Shown here: positions 1-7,458 of the stretch, piece by piece | How positions within the stretch are numbered: position 1 is the stretch's first letter | How the letters are laid out: every line of letters begins with the position of its first letter | Assembly (NCBI GenBank): GCA_020633975.1 | Contig: JACKCR010000002.1 | Coordinates: forward strand, 806,001-870,000 | DNA: 64,000 nucleotides | Direction: 5' to 3' | Source: Candidatus Eiseniibacteriota bacterium | GTDB lineage: Bacteria; Eisenbacteria; RBG-16-71-46; CAIMUX01 | Notes under the pieces: model-generated | Seen by the model: only the letters and a program-made list of their open reading frames with translations | Told to the model about the DNA's origin: nothing | Database searches by the model: none | Made by a program: the position numbers and the translations under genes

Positions 1-1
1 T

Positions 2-247
2 TTCCAGCTCACCGACGACGGGGTGGGAGCACAGAGGCTCTTTCACCGGAGTTTTCGAGCGTGGGGAACGGTGGCTCGGGTGGTGGAGGATCCGGCGGGG
101 CTCTATCTCTCGCCGTCCCGCCGGGGGGGCCGGTTCTCGATGTTTCGTGCCTTCCGTCTCCTCTGGGGCGAGGGTGACCCGGACGCGATCCGGGAAGCGG
201 TACGGACGCGCGTCCGAGCCGATGTCGAGTGGACGAAGGTGTCCTGA
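2..247 (+). CDS. C-terminal fragment of an unidentified protein (5' end outside window)
   Basis: An open frame enters from the left edge and ends at a TGA at 245-247, giving about 81 residues. It is basic and contains aromatic stretches (SFRAWGTVARVV, FSMFRAFRLLWGEGDP) but no motif I recognise and no clear membrane span. A GTG at 23 could be an internal start, but the frame is open upstream of it, so I treat the gene as truncated by the window. It runs into the next gene with a short overlap and probably belongs to the same operon. Function unknown. Confidence 0.5.
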   Translation, partial: FQLTDDGVGAQRLFHRSFRAWGTVARVVEDPAGLYLSPSRRGGRFSMFRAFRLLWGEGDPDAIREAVRTRVRADVEWTKVS

Positions 248-717
248 ACCGGGACGTGGGGGAAGAAGAGCTGAAGGCGGCGGTGGATCAGAGGATCGAG
301 CCTTTGGAGCCTGAGGACAGGGCGCTCCTCGACAAGGTGGCCGACCAGATCGTCCGCCGCGGTCTCACCGTTCCCGCAGTGTTCTTCCTCGAGTCGAGCA
401 AGCCTCTCAGCTACGTCGGAAGCCAGGCCCTCCTCTTCCTCGAACCGTTCATTCGCGCATTCCTCGACATGGAGTCGTACGGCCGGTTCGTCCGTCTTCT
501 CGAAGATCGAGACAACTACGAGCGACTCATCGAAACGATCGAGGAGCGGGACGCGGAACTGGTGAGGGCGAGGAAGGCGGCAGAGAAGGCGGCGAAAGAT
601 GCGAAGCGCTCGGATGTCGGAACGGGGGCGACGGGCGACGGGAACGCCGCCGGAGGCGCGTCCGGAGAGAGGACGCCCGGATGGCGCGGTTGGTTGGGGA
701 AGAACCGTAGGAAGTAG
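229..717 (+). CDS. Conserved-looking small protein at the head of the MutL/DUF6754 operon, function unknown
   Basis: The product is about 162 residues. The N-terminal 90 residues look folded and include LTVPAVFFLESSKPLSYVGSQ and a helical stretch that could lie on a membrane. A coiled-coil-like, Lys/Ala/Glu-rich helix follows (about 95-130), then a Gly-rich linker and a basic end (GWLGKNRRK). The start is uncertain: the GTG at 229 overlaps the previous gene by 19 bases and neither it nor the GTG at 256 has a good ribosome site. It lies 21 bases before the MutL-like gene on the same strand, so it is probably an accessory component of that operon. I do not recognise the family. Confidence 0.6.
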   Translation: MDEGVLNRDVGEEELKAAVDQRIEPLEPEDRALLDKVADQIVRRGLTVPAVFFLESSKPLSYVGSQALLFLEPFIRAFLDMESYGRFVRLLEDRDNYERLIETIEERDAELVRARKAAEKAAKDAKRSDVGTGATGDGNAAGGASGERTPGWRGWLGKNRRK

Positions 718-738
718 GAGTAGGAGAAGGAGAGCAGG

Positions 739-2586
739 GTGAGCGAAGGCAAAGAGCTCCGATCGATCCTGGCCACGGACTGTGGCTCGACGACGACGAA
801 GGCGATCCTCATCGAGAAGCAAGGGGATAGCTACCGTCTCGTCGTGCGCGGAGAGGCCCCGACCACGGTGGAGGCCCCGTTCGAGGACGTCACCAAGGGC
901 GTACTCAACGCGATCATGGAAGTGGAGGAGCTCGCGGGGAGGAAGCTGCTCGACGGCGACAAGATCATCGTCCCCCAGAACGGGACCGAAGGTGTGGACG
1001 CCTACCTCTCCACCTCGAGCGCCGGCGGCGGTCTCCAGATGATGGTGACGGGCGTAGTGAAGTCGATGACCGGCGAGAGCGCGGAGCGCGCGGCTCTCGG
1101 CGCCGGCGCGATCGTGATGGACATCGTCGCGAGCAACGACCGCCGTCTGCCCCACGAGAAGATCCGTCGGATTCGCGACCTTCGTCCCGACATGATCCTC
1201 CTCTCCGGCGGGATCGACGGCGGAACGAAGACGCACGTGGTGGAGCTCGCGGAGATCATCGCTGCGGCGGATCCTCGGCCCCGTCTCGGCAGCTCGTATG
1301 ACCTTCCGGTCATCTACGCCGGAAACCAGGATGCGATTCCGGAGATCGAGGAGCGTCTGGGCGGCAAGACGTCGCTCGAGGTCACCGAGAACATCCGGCC
1401 CGTCATGGAGCGAGAGAACCTCATGCCGGCCCGGCACAAGATCCATGACCTCTTCATGGAGCACGTGATGGCCCAGGCGCCCGGCTACAAGAAGCTGATG
1501 AGCTGGACCGGGTACCAGACCAACAGCGGTTGGACGTCCGCGCCGATCATGCCCACCCCCGCTGCGGTCGGAAACATCATCCAGACCATCGCCAAACAGG
1601 AAGGCATCCAGGTCGTGGGCGTCGACATCGGCGGTGCGACGACAGACGTCTTCTCCGTGTTCCAGGACGTGTTCAACCGGACGGTGAGTGCGAACCTCGG
1701 AATGTCCTACTCCGTGTCGAACGTTCTCGCGGAAGCGGGCCTTCCGAACGTGATGCGCTGGGTGCCGTTCGACATGGACGAGTCCGAGCTCCGGAACCGG
1801 ATCAAGAACAAGATGATCCGTCCCACTACCATTCCGCAGTCGCTCGAGGAGCTCATCATCGAGCAGGCGATCTCGCGGGAGGCACTGCGTCTCGCCTTCG
1901 AACAACACAAGGCGCTCGCGGTGGGTCTGAAGGGCGTCCAGCAGGAGCGGACCATCTCCGACACGTTCGAGCAGAGCAGCTCCGGGGAAACGTTGATCGA
2001 TCTGCTCGGTCTCGATCTCCTCGTCGGTTCGGGCGGCGTGCTCTCGCACGCGCCCCGGCGGATCCAGAGCGTGCTCATGATGCTCGACGCATTCCTGCCC
2101 GAGGGCGTCACGCAGCTCGCGGTCGACTCGATCTTCATGATGCCGCAGCTCGGCGTGCTCGCCGAAGTGAACGAACGCGCAGCGACGGACGTCTTCGTTG
2201 CCGACTGCCTCATCCGTCTCGGCACCGCGGTGGCGCCGATCGGAAAGGGCAAGGAAGGACAGACCGCGCTCAAGGCGACGATCCAGCTCCCGAGCGGCGC
2301 ACAGCACGTGGAGGTTCCGTTCGGTTCGATGGTGCGTCTTCCGCTCGCCGTGGGGGAGACGGCCAACGCGACGTTCGAGCCGCAAGGGAAGCTCGACCTC
2401 GGGTCCGGTCCGGGGAAGTCGCTCCAGACGGAGCTCGTCGGTGGCGTCGGAGGGATCTTCCTCGACTGTCGTGGTCGCCGCCCGTTCGAGATTCCGACCG
2501 ATCCGGCGAGCCGGATCAGGAAGCTCACCGAGTGGTCCGACGCGCTCGAGGTCTACCCGAAGGAGCACGCGACCGCGTCGGCCTAG
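739..2586 (+). CDS. MutL-family ASKHA ATPase (glutamate mutase MutL-like)
   Basis: This 615-residue protein belongs to the MutL family named after the gene between the glutamate mutase subunits of clostridia. It has the three nucleotide-binding signatures of the actin/Hsp70/hexokinase superfold: LATDCGSTTTK (residues 11-21), VGVDIGGATTD (about 293-303) and LLVGSGGVLSH (about 425-437). Family members are thought to be reactivating or chaperone-type ATPases. No B12-dependent mutase genes are adjacent. Instead it heads a run of barrel-sandwich and membrane proteins, which suggests another client. The GTG start at 739 follows GAAGGAG (725-731) at a good spacing. The family call is firm; the substrate or partner is inference. 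Confidence 0.85.
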   Translation: MSEGKELRSILATDCGSTTTKAILIEKQGDSYRLVVRGEAPTTVEAPFEDVTKGVLNAIMEVEELAGRKLLDGDKIIVPQNGTEGVDAYLSTSSAGGGLQMMVTGVVKSMTGESAERAALGAGAIVMDIVASNDRRLPHEKIRRIRDLRPDMILLSGGIDGGTKTHVVELAEIIAAADPRPRLGSSYDLPVIYAGNQDAIPEIEERLGGKTSLEVTENIRPVMERENLMPARHKIHDLFMEHVMAQAPGYKKLMSWTGYQTNSGWTSAPIMPTPAAVGNIIQTIAKQEGIQVVGVDIGGATTDVFSVFQDVFNRTVSANLGMSYSVSNVLAEAGLPNVMRWVPFDMDESELRNRIKNKMIRPTTIPQSLEELIIEQAISREALRLAFEQHKALAVGLKGVQQERTISDTFEQSSSGETLIDLLGLDLLVGSGGVLSHAPRRIQSVLMMLDAFLPEGVTQLAVDSIFMMPQLGVLAEVNERAATDVFVADCLIRLGTAVAPIGKGKEGQTALKATIQLPSGAQHVEVPFGSMVRLPLAVGETANATFEPQGKLDLGSGPGKSLQTELVGGVGGIFLDCRGRRPFEIPTDPASRIRKLTEWSDALEVYPKEHATASA

Positions 2587-2691
2587 CGTCGCAAGAAGGC
2601 CGCTCGATGCTGACATCGTGAGCGGCGCGGCAAGACGGGCCCACTCGTGACCGGTTCGAGCGAGTAGGTCGAGAAGCAGAGTAGGTATCGA

Positions 2692-3864
2692 GTGTCGGAG
2701 CAAGCTCCGGCACAGGTGGAGCAAGGAAAGGAACGACCGTTGGCTCACGCGTATACCCCAGGGCTCCGCGTCACCACGCGGACTCGGATCGTCAAGGAGA
2801 GGCGGCTTCCGCTGAAAGGCGAAGTCGTGGTCAAGGCGGGCGAGGTCATGCGCGCCGAGGACGTCGTCGCGCGGACGGAACTGCCCGGTAACGTGCAGCC
2901 GGTGAAAGCCGCGAGCATGCTCGGTATCCACCAGGAGGATCTCGAGGAGTACATGCTCAAGAAGGTGGGGGACCACGTCGCGAAGGACGAGGTGATCGCC
3001 ACCGCGAAGTCGTTCTTCGGCCTCTTCAAGTCGCACGTGAAGGCGCCGGTGGACGGAACGGTCGAGTCGATTTCCACCGTCACGGGCCAGCTCATCATCC
3101 GGGAAGCGCCGATCCCGGTCGAAGTGCACGCGTACTTCGACGGGACCGTCACCGAGATCATCCCGGAAGAGGGTGTGGTGATGGAGGCGGTGGGCGCGTT
3201 CCTCCAGGGGATCTTCGGTGTCGGCGGCGAAACGAGCGGGGAGCTCGCACTGGCGGTTCAGAAGCCCGACGAGGAGCTGACCCCAGACAAACTGAACGAG
3301 TCTCACGCGGGCAAGATCGTGATCGGTGGCTCTCGGATCCAACTTCCGGCCATCGATAGGGCGAAGCAGCTCGGGGTGCGCGCCGTCGTGGTCGGCGGAA
3401 TCGACGACGCTGACCTCAAGCAGCTGCTCGGGTACGACCTAGGGGTCGCGATCACCGGGCACGAGACCTTGGGGCTGAGCCTCGTGGTGACGGAAGGGTT
3501 CGGTCGGATGACGATGGCTTCGCGGACGTTCGACCTGCTTGGCGGTCATGTGGGACGGCGGGCCTCGGTCAACGGCGCAACCCAGATCCGCGCCGGTGTC
3601 ATGCGTCCGGAGGTCATCATCCCTACCGAGACCCACCTCACGGACGTGCGTGAAGAGGAAGGGGAGGTCCAAGGCCTCACCATCGGGTCGCCCATCCGCG
3701 CCATCCGGACTCCCTACTTCGGCCGTCTCGGCGAGGTGACCGCACTACCTCCGGAATTGCAAAAGCTGGAGTCGGAGGCTACGGTCCGTGTGTTAGAGGT
3801 TCGTTTCCCGGACGGATCGACCGCAGTGCTTCCCCGAGCCAACGTGGAGATGATCGAGACGTGA
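2692..3864 (+). CDS. Barrel-sandwich (lipoyl/biotinyl-like) protein with C-terminal KOW-like domain
   Basis: The product is 390 residues. Residues 25-145 contain repeated beta-turn patterns (KGEVVVKAGEVMRAEDVV, VGDHVAKDEVIA, VKAPVDGTVESIS, YFDGTVTEIIPEEGVV) typical of barrel-sandwich hybrids such as the N-terminal part of RnfC/NqrA or lipoyl domains, but no MKM-type lysine is visible. The middle holds an alpha/beta segment (KIVIGGSRIQLPAIDRAKQ, RAVVVGGIDDADLK). The end (YFGRLGEVTALPP, then VLEVRFPDGSTAVLPRANVE) resembles a KOW/NusG-type SH3 barrel. It lies between the MutL-like gene and DUF6754, and its stop overlaps the next start. The GTG at 2692 has only a weak AGTAGG upstream; a TTG at 2740 is an alternative. 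Role unknown. Confidence 0.7.
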   Translation: MSEQAPAQVEQGKERPLAHAYTPGLRVTTRTRIVKERRLPLKGEVVVKAGEVMRAEDVVARTELPGNVQPVKAASMLGIHQEDLEEYMLKKVGDHVAKDEVIATAKSFFGLFKSHVKAPVDGTVESISTVTGQLIIREAPIPVEVHAYFDGTVTEIIPEEGVVMEAVGAFLQGIFGVGGETSGELALAVQKPDEELTPDKLNESHAGKIVIGGSRIQLPAIDRAKQLGVRAVVVGGIDDADLKQLLGYDLGVAITGHETLGLSLVVTEGFGRMTMASRTFDLLGGHVGRRASVNGATQIRAGVMRPEVIIPTETHLTDVREEEGEVQGLTIGSPIRAIRTPYFGRLGEVTALPPELQKLESEATVRVLEVRFPDGSTAVLPRANVEMIET

Positions 3865-5018
3865 TCAAGAACCGGACACCCCTGCCCGCTTCGCCGAGTA
3901 GTGCCAAGCGGCTCGCACTCTCAGCCTGCTCCGGGCTGGTGCTCTTCCTCGGGCTGGCCGCGTTGCTCGCGACTTCCGCCGCGGCCGCGGTTCCCGGGCT
4001 GGTCGTGCGAGACAACCCGGACGACCGAGGCGAGGCCATTCTCGTCGAGTGGGACGGAGAGGCGGCCGGGGACTCCGTTCGGGTCGAGCGCGCGGAGTCC
4101 GAGGCGGGGCCCTGGGTCATGCGCAGAGCCCTACCGGGAAGCGCCGCGCGATTCGTAGATCAAGGGGAGGGTGGTCCGGAGCGGGGAAAGACCTACTTCT
4201 ACCGCGTGAACGGCCAGGTGCTTTCTGCGACGCCTACCGCGCAGTGGTGGAACAAGGGGAGGACGAATCTCTTTCTCATCCTCGCACTCTACCTCGGGCT
4301 GATCATGGTCTTCCTCAACATCGCCCGCAAGGGCGGGAGCCTCTTCATCCGGAAGATCGCTGGACTCGACGCGATGGAAGAGGCGATCGGTCGTGCCACC
4401 GAGATGGGGAAGCCGGTCCTCTACGTTCCCGGTATCGACGACGCGAACAACATCCAGACCATCTACTCGATGGCGATCCTCAACAGCGTCGCCAAGATGG
4501 TTGCGCAGTACGACACGGAGCTGATCGTTCCGCTCGCCAAGGCGTTCGTGCTCCCGCTGGCGGAAGAAACGGTCCGTTCCGGCTACATGGACGTGGGACG
4601 TCCCGACAGCTTCCGGGCCGACAACATCCGATTCCTCTCGGACGAGCAGTTCGCGTTCACTGCGGCAGTCAACGGAATCATGCTGCGCGAGAAGCCGGCC
4701 GCGAACCTCTTCCTCGGCTCGTTCTTCGCCGAGTCGCTCGTCCTCGCGGAAACCGGATTCACGACCGGCGCCATCCAGATCGCTGGTACCGCGAATATTC
4801 ATCAGCTTCCGTTCTTCGTCGTGGCTTGCGACTACACGATGATCGGCGAGGAGTTCTTCGCCACTTCCGCGTACCTGTCGAGGGAACCGATGCTGGTCGG
4901 AACTCTCAAGGGTGGCGACATGATGAAGCTCGTCATCATGGTCTTCCTCGTCGTCGCGGCCATTGCTGCGACCATGGGGCATTCCGAGGCATTCCGCAGT
5001 CTTCTCGTGATCCGTTAG
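3861..5018 (+). CDS. DUF6754 membrane protein with N-terminal signal and FnIII-like domain
   Basis: The product is 385 residues. A signal-like segment (about 16-44) is followed by a small beta domain (residues 45-125) that looks like fibronectin type III. A membrane span follows (NLFLILALYLGLIMVFLNI), then a cytoplasmic alpha/beta domain (GLDAMEEAIGRATEMGKPVLYVPG onward), and a closing membrane span (KLVIMVFLVVAAIAATMG). This matches my recollection of the uncharacterised DUF6754 family. Its GTG start overlaps the preceding TGA (GTGA at 3861-3864), which indicates translational coupling. It is probably an inner-membrane core subunit of the operon's complex. The biochemical role is not known. 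Confidence 0.75.
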   Translation: MIKNRTPLPASPSSAKRLALSACSGLVLFLGLAALLATSAAAAVPGLVVRDNPDDRGEAILVEWDGEAAGDSVRVERAESEAGPWVMRRALPGSAARFVDQGEGGPERGKTYFYRVNGQVLSATPTAQWWNKGRTNLFLILALYLGLIMVFLNIARKGGSLFIRKIAGLDAMEEAIGRATEMGKPVLYVPGIDDANNIQTIYSMAILNSVAKMVAQYDTELIVPLAKAFVLPLAEETVRSGYMDVGRPDSFRADNIRFLSDEQFAFTAAVNGIMLREKPAANLFLGSFFAESLVLAETGFTTGAIQIAGTANIHQLPFFVVACDYTMIGEEFFATSAYLSREPMLVGTLKGGDMMKLVIMVFLVVAAIAATMGHSEAFRSLLVIR

Positions 5019-5028
5019 GAGTAAGGGC

Positions 5029-5718
5029 GTGCGTAGAGAGATCCCACTGTTCCTGACCATCTTCTTCGGATGCATGATGGTCATCGGGTTTTTCGTTCCC
5101 CATCCGATCGTGAACGAGGCCCGGAGTCGGGTCGAGGAGTGGACCATCATCCTCGCGGCCGCGGCCGTCGTCCTCGGAGTGGCCAACGTCGCCCGGATCC
5201 ACATGCACAAGATCAGCCGCAGGGACCGGGACTTCCAGTACAGCTTTCCGCTCCTCTTCGCGCTGTTCCTCATGATCCTTCTCGGAATCGTCCCGAAGGA
5301 CTGGATCACCTCCATGGGCTTCCCAGCCGGAGGGACGGACGAGGGGTCGCCGTTCGACTGGCTCTACAACAACGCCTACGTTCCGATGCAGGGGACGATG
5401 TTCGCTCTCCTCGCGTTCTACATCGCGTCGGCAGCGTTCCGCGCCTTCCGCATCCGGACCGTCGAGGCCGCGCTCCTCGCCATCACGGCAGTGCTCGTCA
5501 TGATCGGTCGGGTGCCGGTCGGGGGAAGCATCTCGAACTGGTTCAATGGACTCATCCACCTGGATCTCTGGACTCTGCCCGAGATCCAGCAGTGGATCAT
5601 GGACATCCCCAACCTGGCGGCGAAGCGAGCGATCCTGATCGGGGCCGCCCTCGGGGCGATCGCGACCAGCCTCAAGATCATCCTCGGCATCGAGCGCAGC
5701 GCGATCGGAGGTGACTGA
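5029..5718 (+). CDS. Polytopic membrane protein of the MutL/DUF6754 operon
   Basis: The product is 229 residues with about six hydrophobic segments: near residues 6-24, 39-58, 73-88, 120-136, 145-160 and 200-217. A basic loop (HMHKISRRDRDFQ) follows the second. The GTG start has GGAG (TTAGGAGTAAGGGC) about nine bases upstream, and the gene begins ten bases after the DUF6754 stop. No transporter or enzyme motif is visible. Position and coupling make it likely a subunit of the same membrane assembly. Family unrecognised. Confidence 0.7.
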   Translation: MRREIPLFLTIFFGCMMVIGFFVPHPIVNEARSRVEEWTIILAAAAVVLGVANVARIHMHKISRRDRDFQYSFPLLFALFLMILLGIVPKDWITSMGFPAGGTDEGSPFDWLYNNAYVPMQGTMFALLAFYIASAAFRAFRIRTVEAALLAITAVLVMIGRVPVGGSISNWFNGLIHLDLWTLPEIQQWIMDIPNLAAKRAILIGAALGAIATSLKIILGIERSAIGGD

Positions 5719-6551
5719 TGGACTGGAAGACTCGCCTGGAGCGGCTCGACCGTCGGATCATCTTTCTCGTCATCTTCTTCGCAGTGCTGATGCCACTGTT
5801 CTTCCCGCTTGGTCTCTCGATCACTCCGGGCCCGGAGGCGACTGCGTTCCACGCAGCTATCGAGGCCCTGCAGCCGGGCGATGCGGTGTATCTCGCGGCC
5901 GACTACGACCCGGGTAGCCTTCCCGAACTCCAGCCGATGTTGGAGGCGGCCATCGAGCAGCTCTGCAAGAAGGACGTCCGGATCATCGCGGGCTCGCTCT
6001 GGCCCGCCTGTCCGCCTCTCGTCAACCGAGCGTTCACGCAGATCGCGGAAGGTCGTTTCCAGAAGGTCTACGGCACCGACTACGTCAACCTGGGCTTCAA
6101 GGAAGGTCGCGAGGTGGTGATGAACCAGCTCGGCCAGAGCATCCGCGGGGTCTACCCGGTCGATTCGGCGGGCGCACCGATCGGGGATATGCCCGTGATG
6201 TCGGGTGTCGACAGCTACGCGGACATCAAGCTGATCGTGAACGTGTCCGCTGGCTACCCAGGCACGAAGGAGTGGGTCCAGCAGGTGCGGAGCCGGTACA
6301 GCATTCCGATCGTCGCGGGCTGTACCGCGGTGTCCGCGCCGGAGTACTTCCCGTACTTCCAGAGCGGACAGCTTTCCGGACTCCTCGGTGGGCTCGCGGG
6401 CGCGGCCGAGTACGAGGTTCTAGTGAGCGGTAGCGGACCCGCGGCCAAGAAGATGGACGCGCAGTCGCTCGGACACATCGTCATCATCGGGTTCATCCTG
6501 CTCGGGAACCTGATCTACTTCCTCCGTTCTCGGGAAGGGAGCGTGGCCTGA
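5718..6551 (+). CDS. Membrane-anchored alpha/beta protein of the MutL/DUF6754 operon
   Basis: The product is 277 residues. One membrane span lies at residues 14-33 (IIFLVIFFAVLMPLFFPLG) and another at about 252-270 (IVIIGFILLGNLIYFL). The soluble domain between them alternates beta strands and helices (GDAVYLAADYDPGS, KDVRIIAGSLWP, ADIKLIVNVSAGYPG, PIVAGCTAVSAPEYFPYF), suggesting a Rossmann-like fold. The ATG overlaps the preceding TGA by one base and is preceded by GGAGG. It resembles in layout the soluble part of the DUF6754 protein, so it may be a related subunit. Function unknown. Confidence 0.7.
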   Translation: MDWKTRLERLDRRIIFLVIFFAVLMPLFFPLGLSITPGPEATAFHAAIEALQPGDAVYLAADYDPGSLPELQPMLEAAIEQLCKKDVRIIAGSLWPACPPLVNRAFTQIAEGRFQKVYGTDYVNLGFKEGREVVMNQLGQSIRGVYPVDSAGAPIGDMPVMSGVDSYADIKLIVNVSAGYPGTKEWVQQVRSRYSIPIVAGCTAVSAPEYFPYFQSGQLSGLLGGLAGAAEYEVLVSGSGPAAKKMDAQSLGHIVIIGFILLGNLIYFLRSREGSVA

Positions 6552-7165
6552 TGCCGGAGCTGGTCGGAAACACGCTCGCGGGGCTCCTGACCCTCGCGAT
6601 CTTCAGCTTCCTCTACAAGGACAACGTCGTCTACAAGTTCGCGGAGCACCTCTTCGTAGGACTGGCCGCTGGCTACTACGTCGCGTTCCAGTACCGCACG
6701 GTGTTCCAGCCAAACCTCTGGGATCGGCTCGTCGCGGGAGACATCGTCAGCTTCATCCCGCTTGCGCTCGCCATCCTGCTCTTCACGCGGATGCTTCCGA
6801 GCGGGCAGTGGCTGAGCCGGTGGCCGATGGGGGCGATGATCGGGGCGTACGCGGGGCTCCAGCTGATCGGGTTCCTCCAGGGTGACCTCATCGCTCAGGT
6901 CCAGGCCAACATCCTCTCCGTGAACACCGGGAGTTGGGTGACGAACGTGAACAACTTCCTCCTCATCGTGGGAGTCCTCACCACGCTCGTGTACTTCTTC
7001 TTCTCGACCGAGCACAAAGGCGCGGTTGGCGCGCTCTCCAAGGCGGGAATCTACTTCCTCATGATCTCCTTCGGGGCGTCCTACGGCTTCACCGTCATGG
7101 CCCGCATGTCGCTCCTGATCGGTCGTCTCGAGTTCCTCTTCGGGGACTGGCTCCACCTGCTCTAG
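6551..7165 (+). CDS. Polytopic membrane protein, last gene of the MutL/DUF6754 operon
   Basis: The product is 204 residues with about six hydrophobic segments, at roughly 6-22, 33-48, 65-80, 95-110, 138-152 and 162-190. The ATG overlaps the previous TGA by one base, with GGGAG upstream. It is followed by a strong GC hairpin that probably ends the transcript. No known transport or catalytic signature is visible. By position it is a membrane partner of the preceding four proteins. Confidence 0.7.
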   Translation: MPELVGNTLAGLLTLAIFSFLYKDNVVYKFAEHLFVGLAAGYYVAFQYRTVFQPNLWDRLVAGDIVSFIPLALAILLFTRMLPSGQWLSRWPMGAMIGAYAGLQLIGFLQGDLIAQVQANILSVNTGSWVTNVNNFLLIVGVLTTLVYFFFSTEHKGAVGALSKAGIYFLMISFGASYGFTVMARMSLLIGRLEFLFGDWLHLL

Positions 7166-7166
7166 G

Positions 7167-7198
7167 GCGGGGGAGAGCGGCCCTGGCCGCGTCCCCGC
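7167..7198 (+). terminator. Probable terminator hairpin after the MutL/DUF6754 operon
   Basis: An outer stem GCGGGGGA/TCCCCGC has one bulged base, and an inner stem GCGGCC/GGCCGC encloses a very short loop. It starts two bases after the last stop codon. There is no T-run, so termination efficiency is uncertain. Confidence 0.5.
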
Positions 7199-7458
7199 GC
7201 CGACACTGAGCCCGCCTCTGTGCCGCCCTTGTCCTGGAAATGGGCCAGGTTCGTTGCAGCCTGCGCGAGATCTCGGCACGCAGTCGAAATCACTCCAGTC
7301 CGGTCAGAGATGAGTCGATGTCTACCTGGGGACCAACGTCTGAGTGGGCCGTCCCCGGCGATGATCTAAAATCGTCTAATCCGTTGATAGGGAACGAAAT
7401 CACACGGCTTCTTGAAGCAGTTTCTCCTGCGAGGAAGAGGCATCCCTGGAGGTCTGCC

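Noticed and set aside
103-3342. Very long antisense reading frame on the minus strand
   Set aside because: It mirrors the plus-strand MutL and barrel-sandwich genes; composition is Arg/His/Leu-rich as expected for a GC-rich shadow, and no family motif is present.
7240-7458. N-terminal extension of the Ig-repeat lipoprotein
   Set aside because: The extension has no signal peptide or ribosome site, whereas the GTG at 7459 has GGAGG and places a lipobox correctly.
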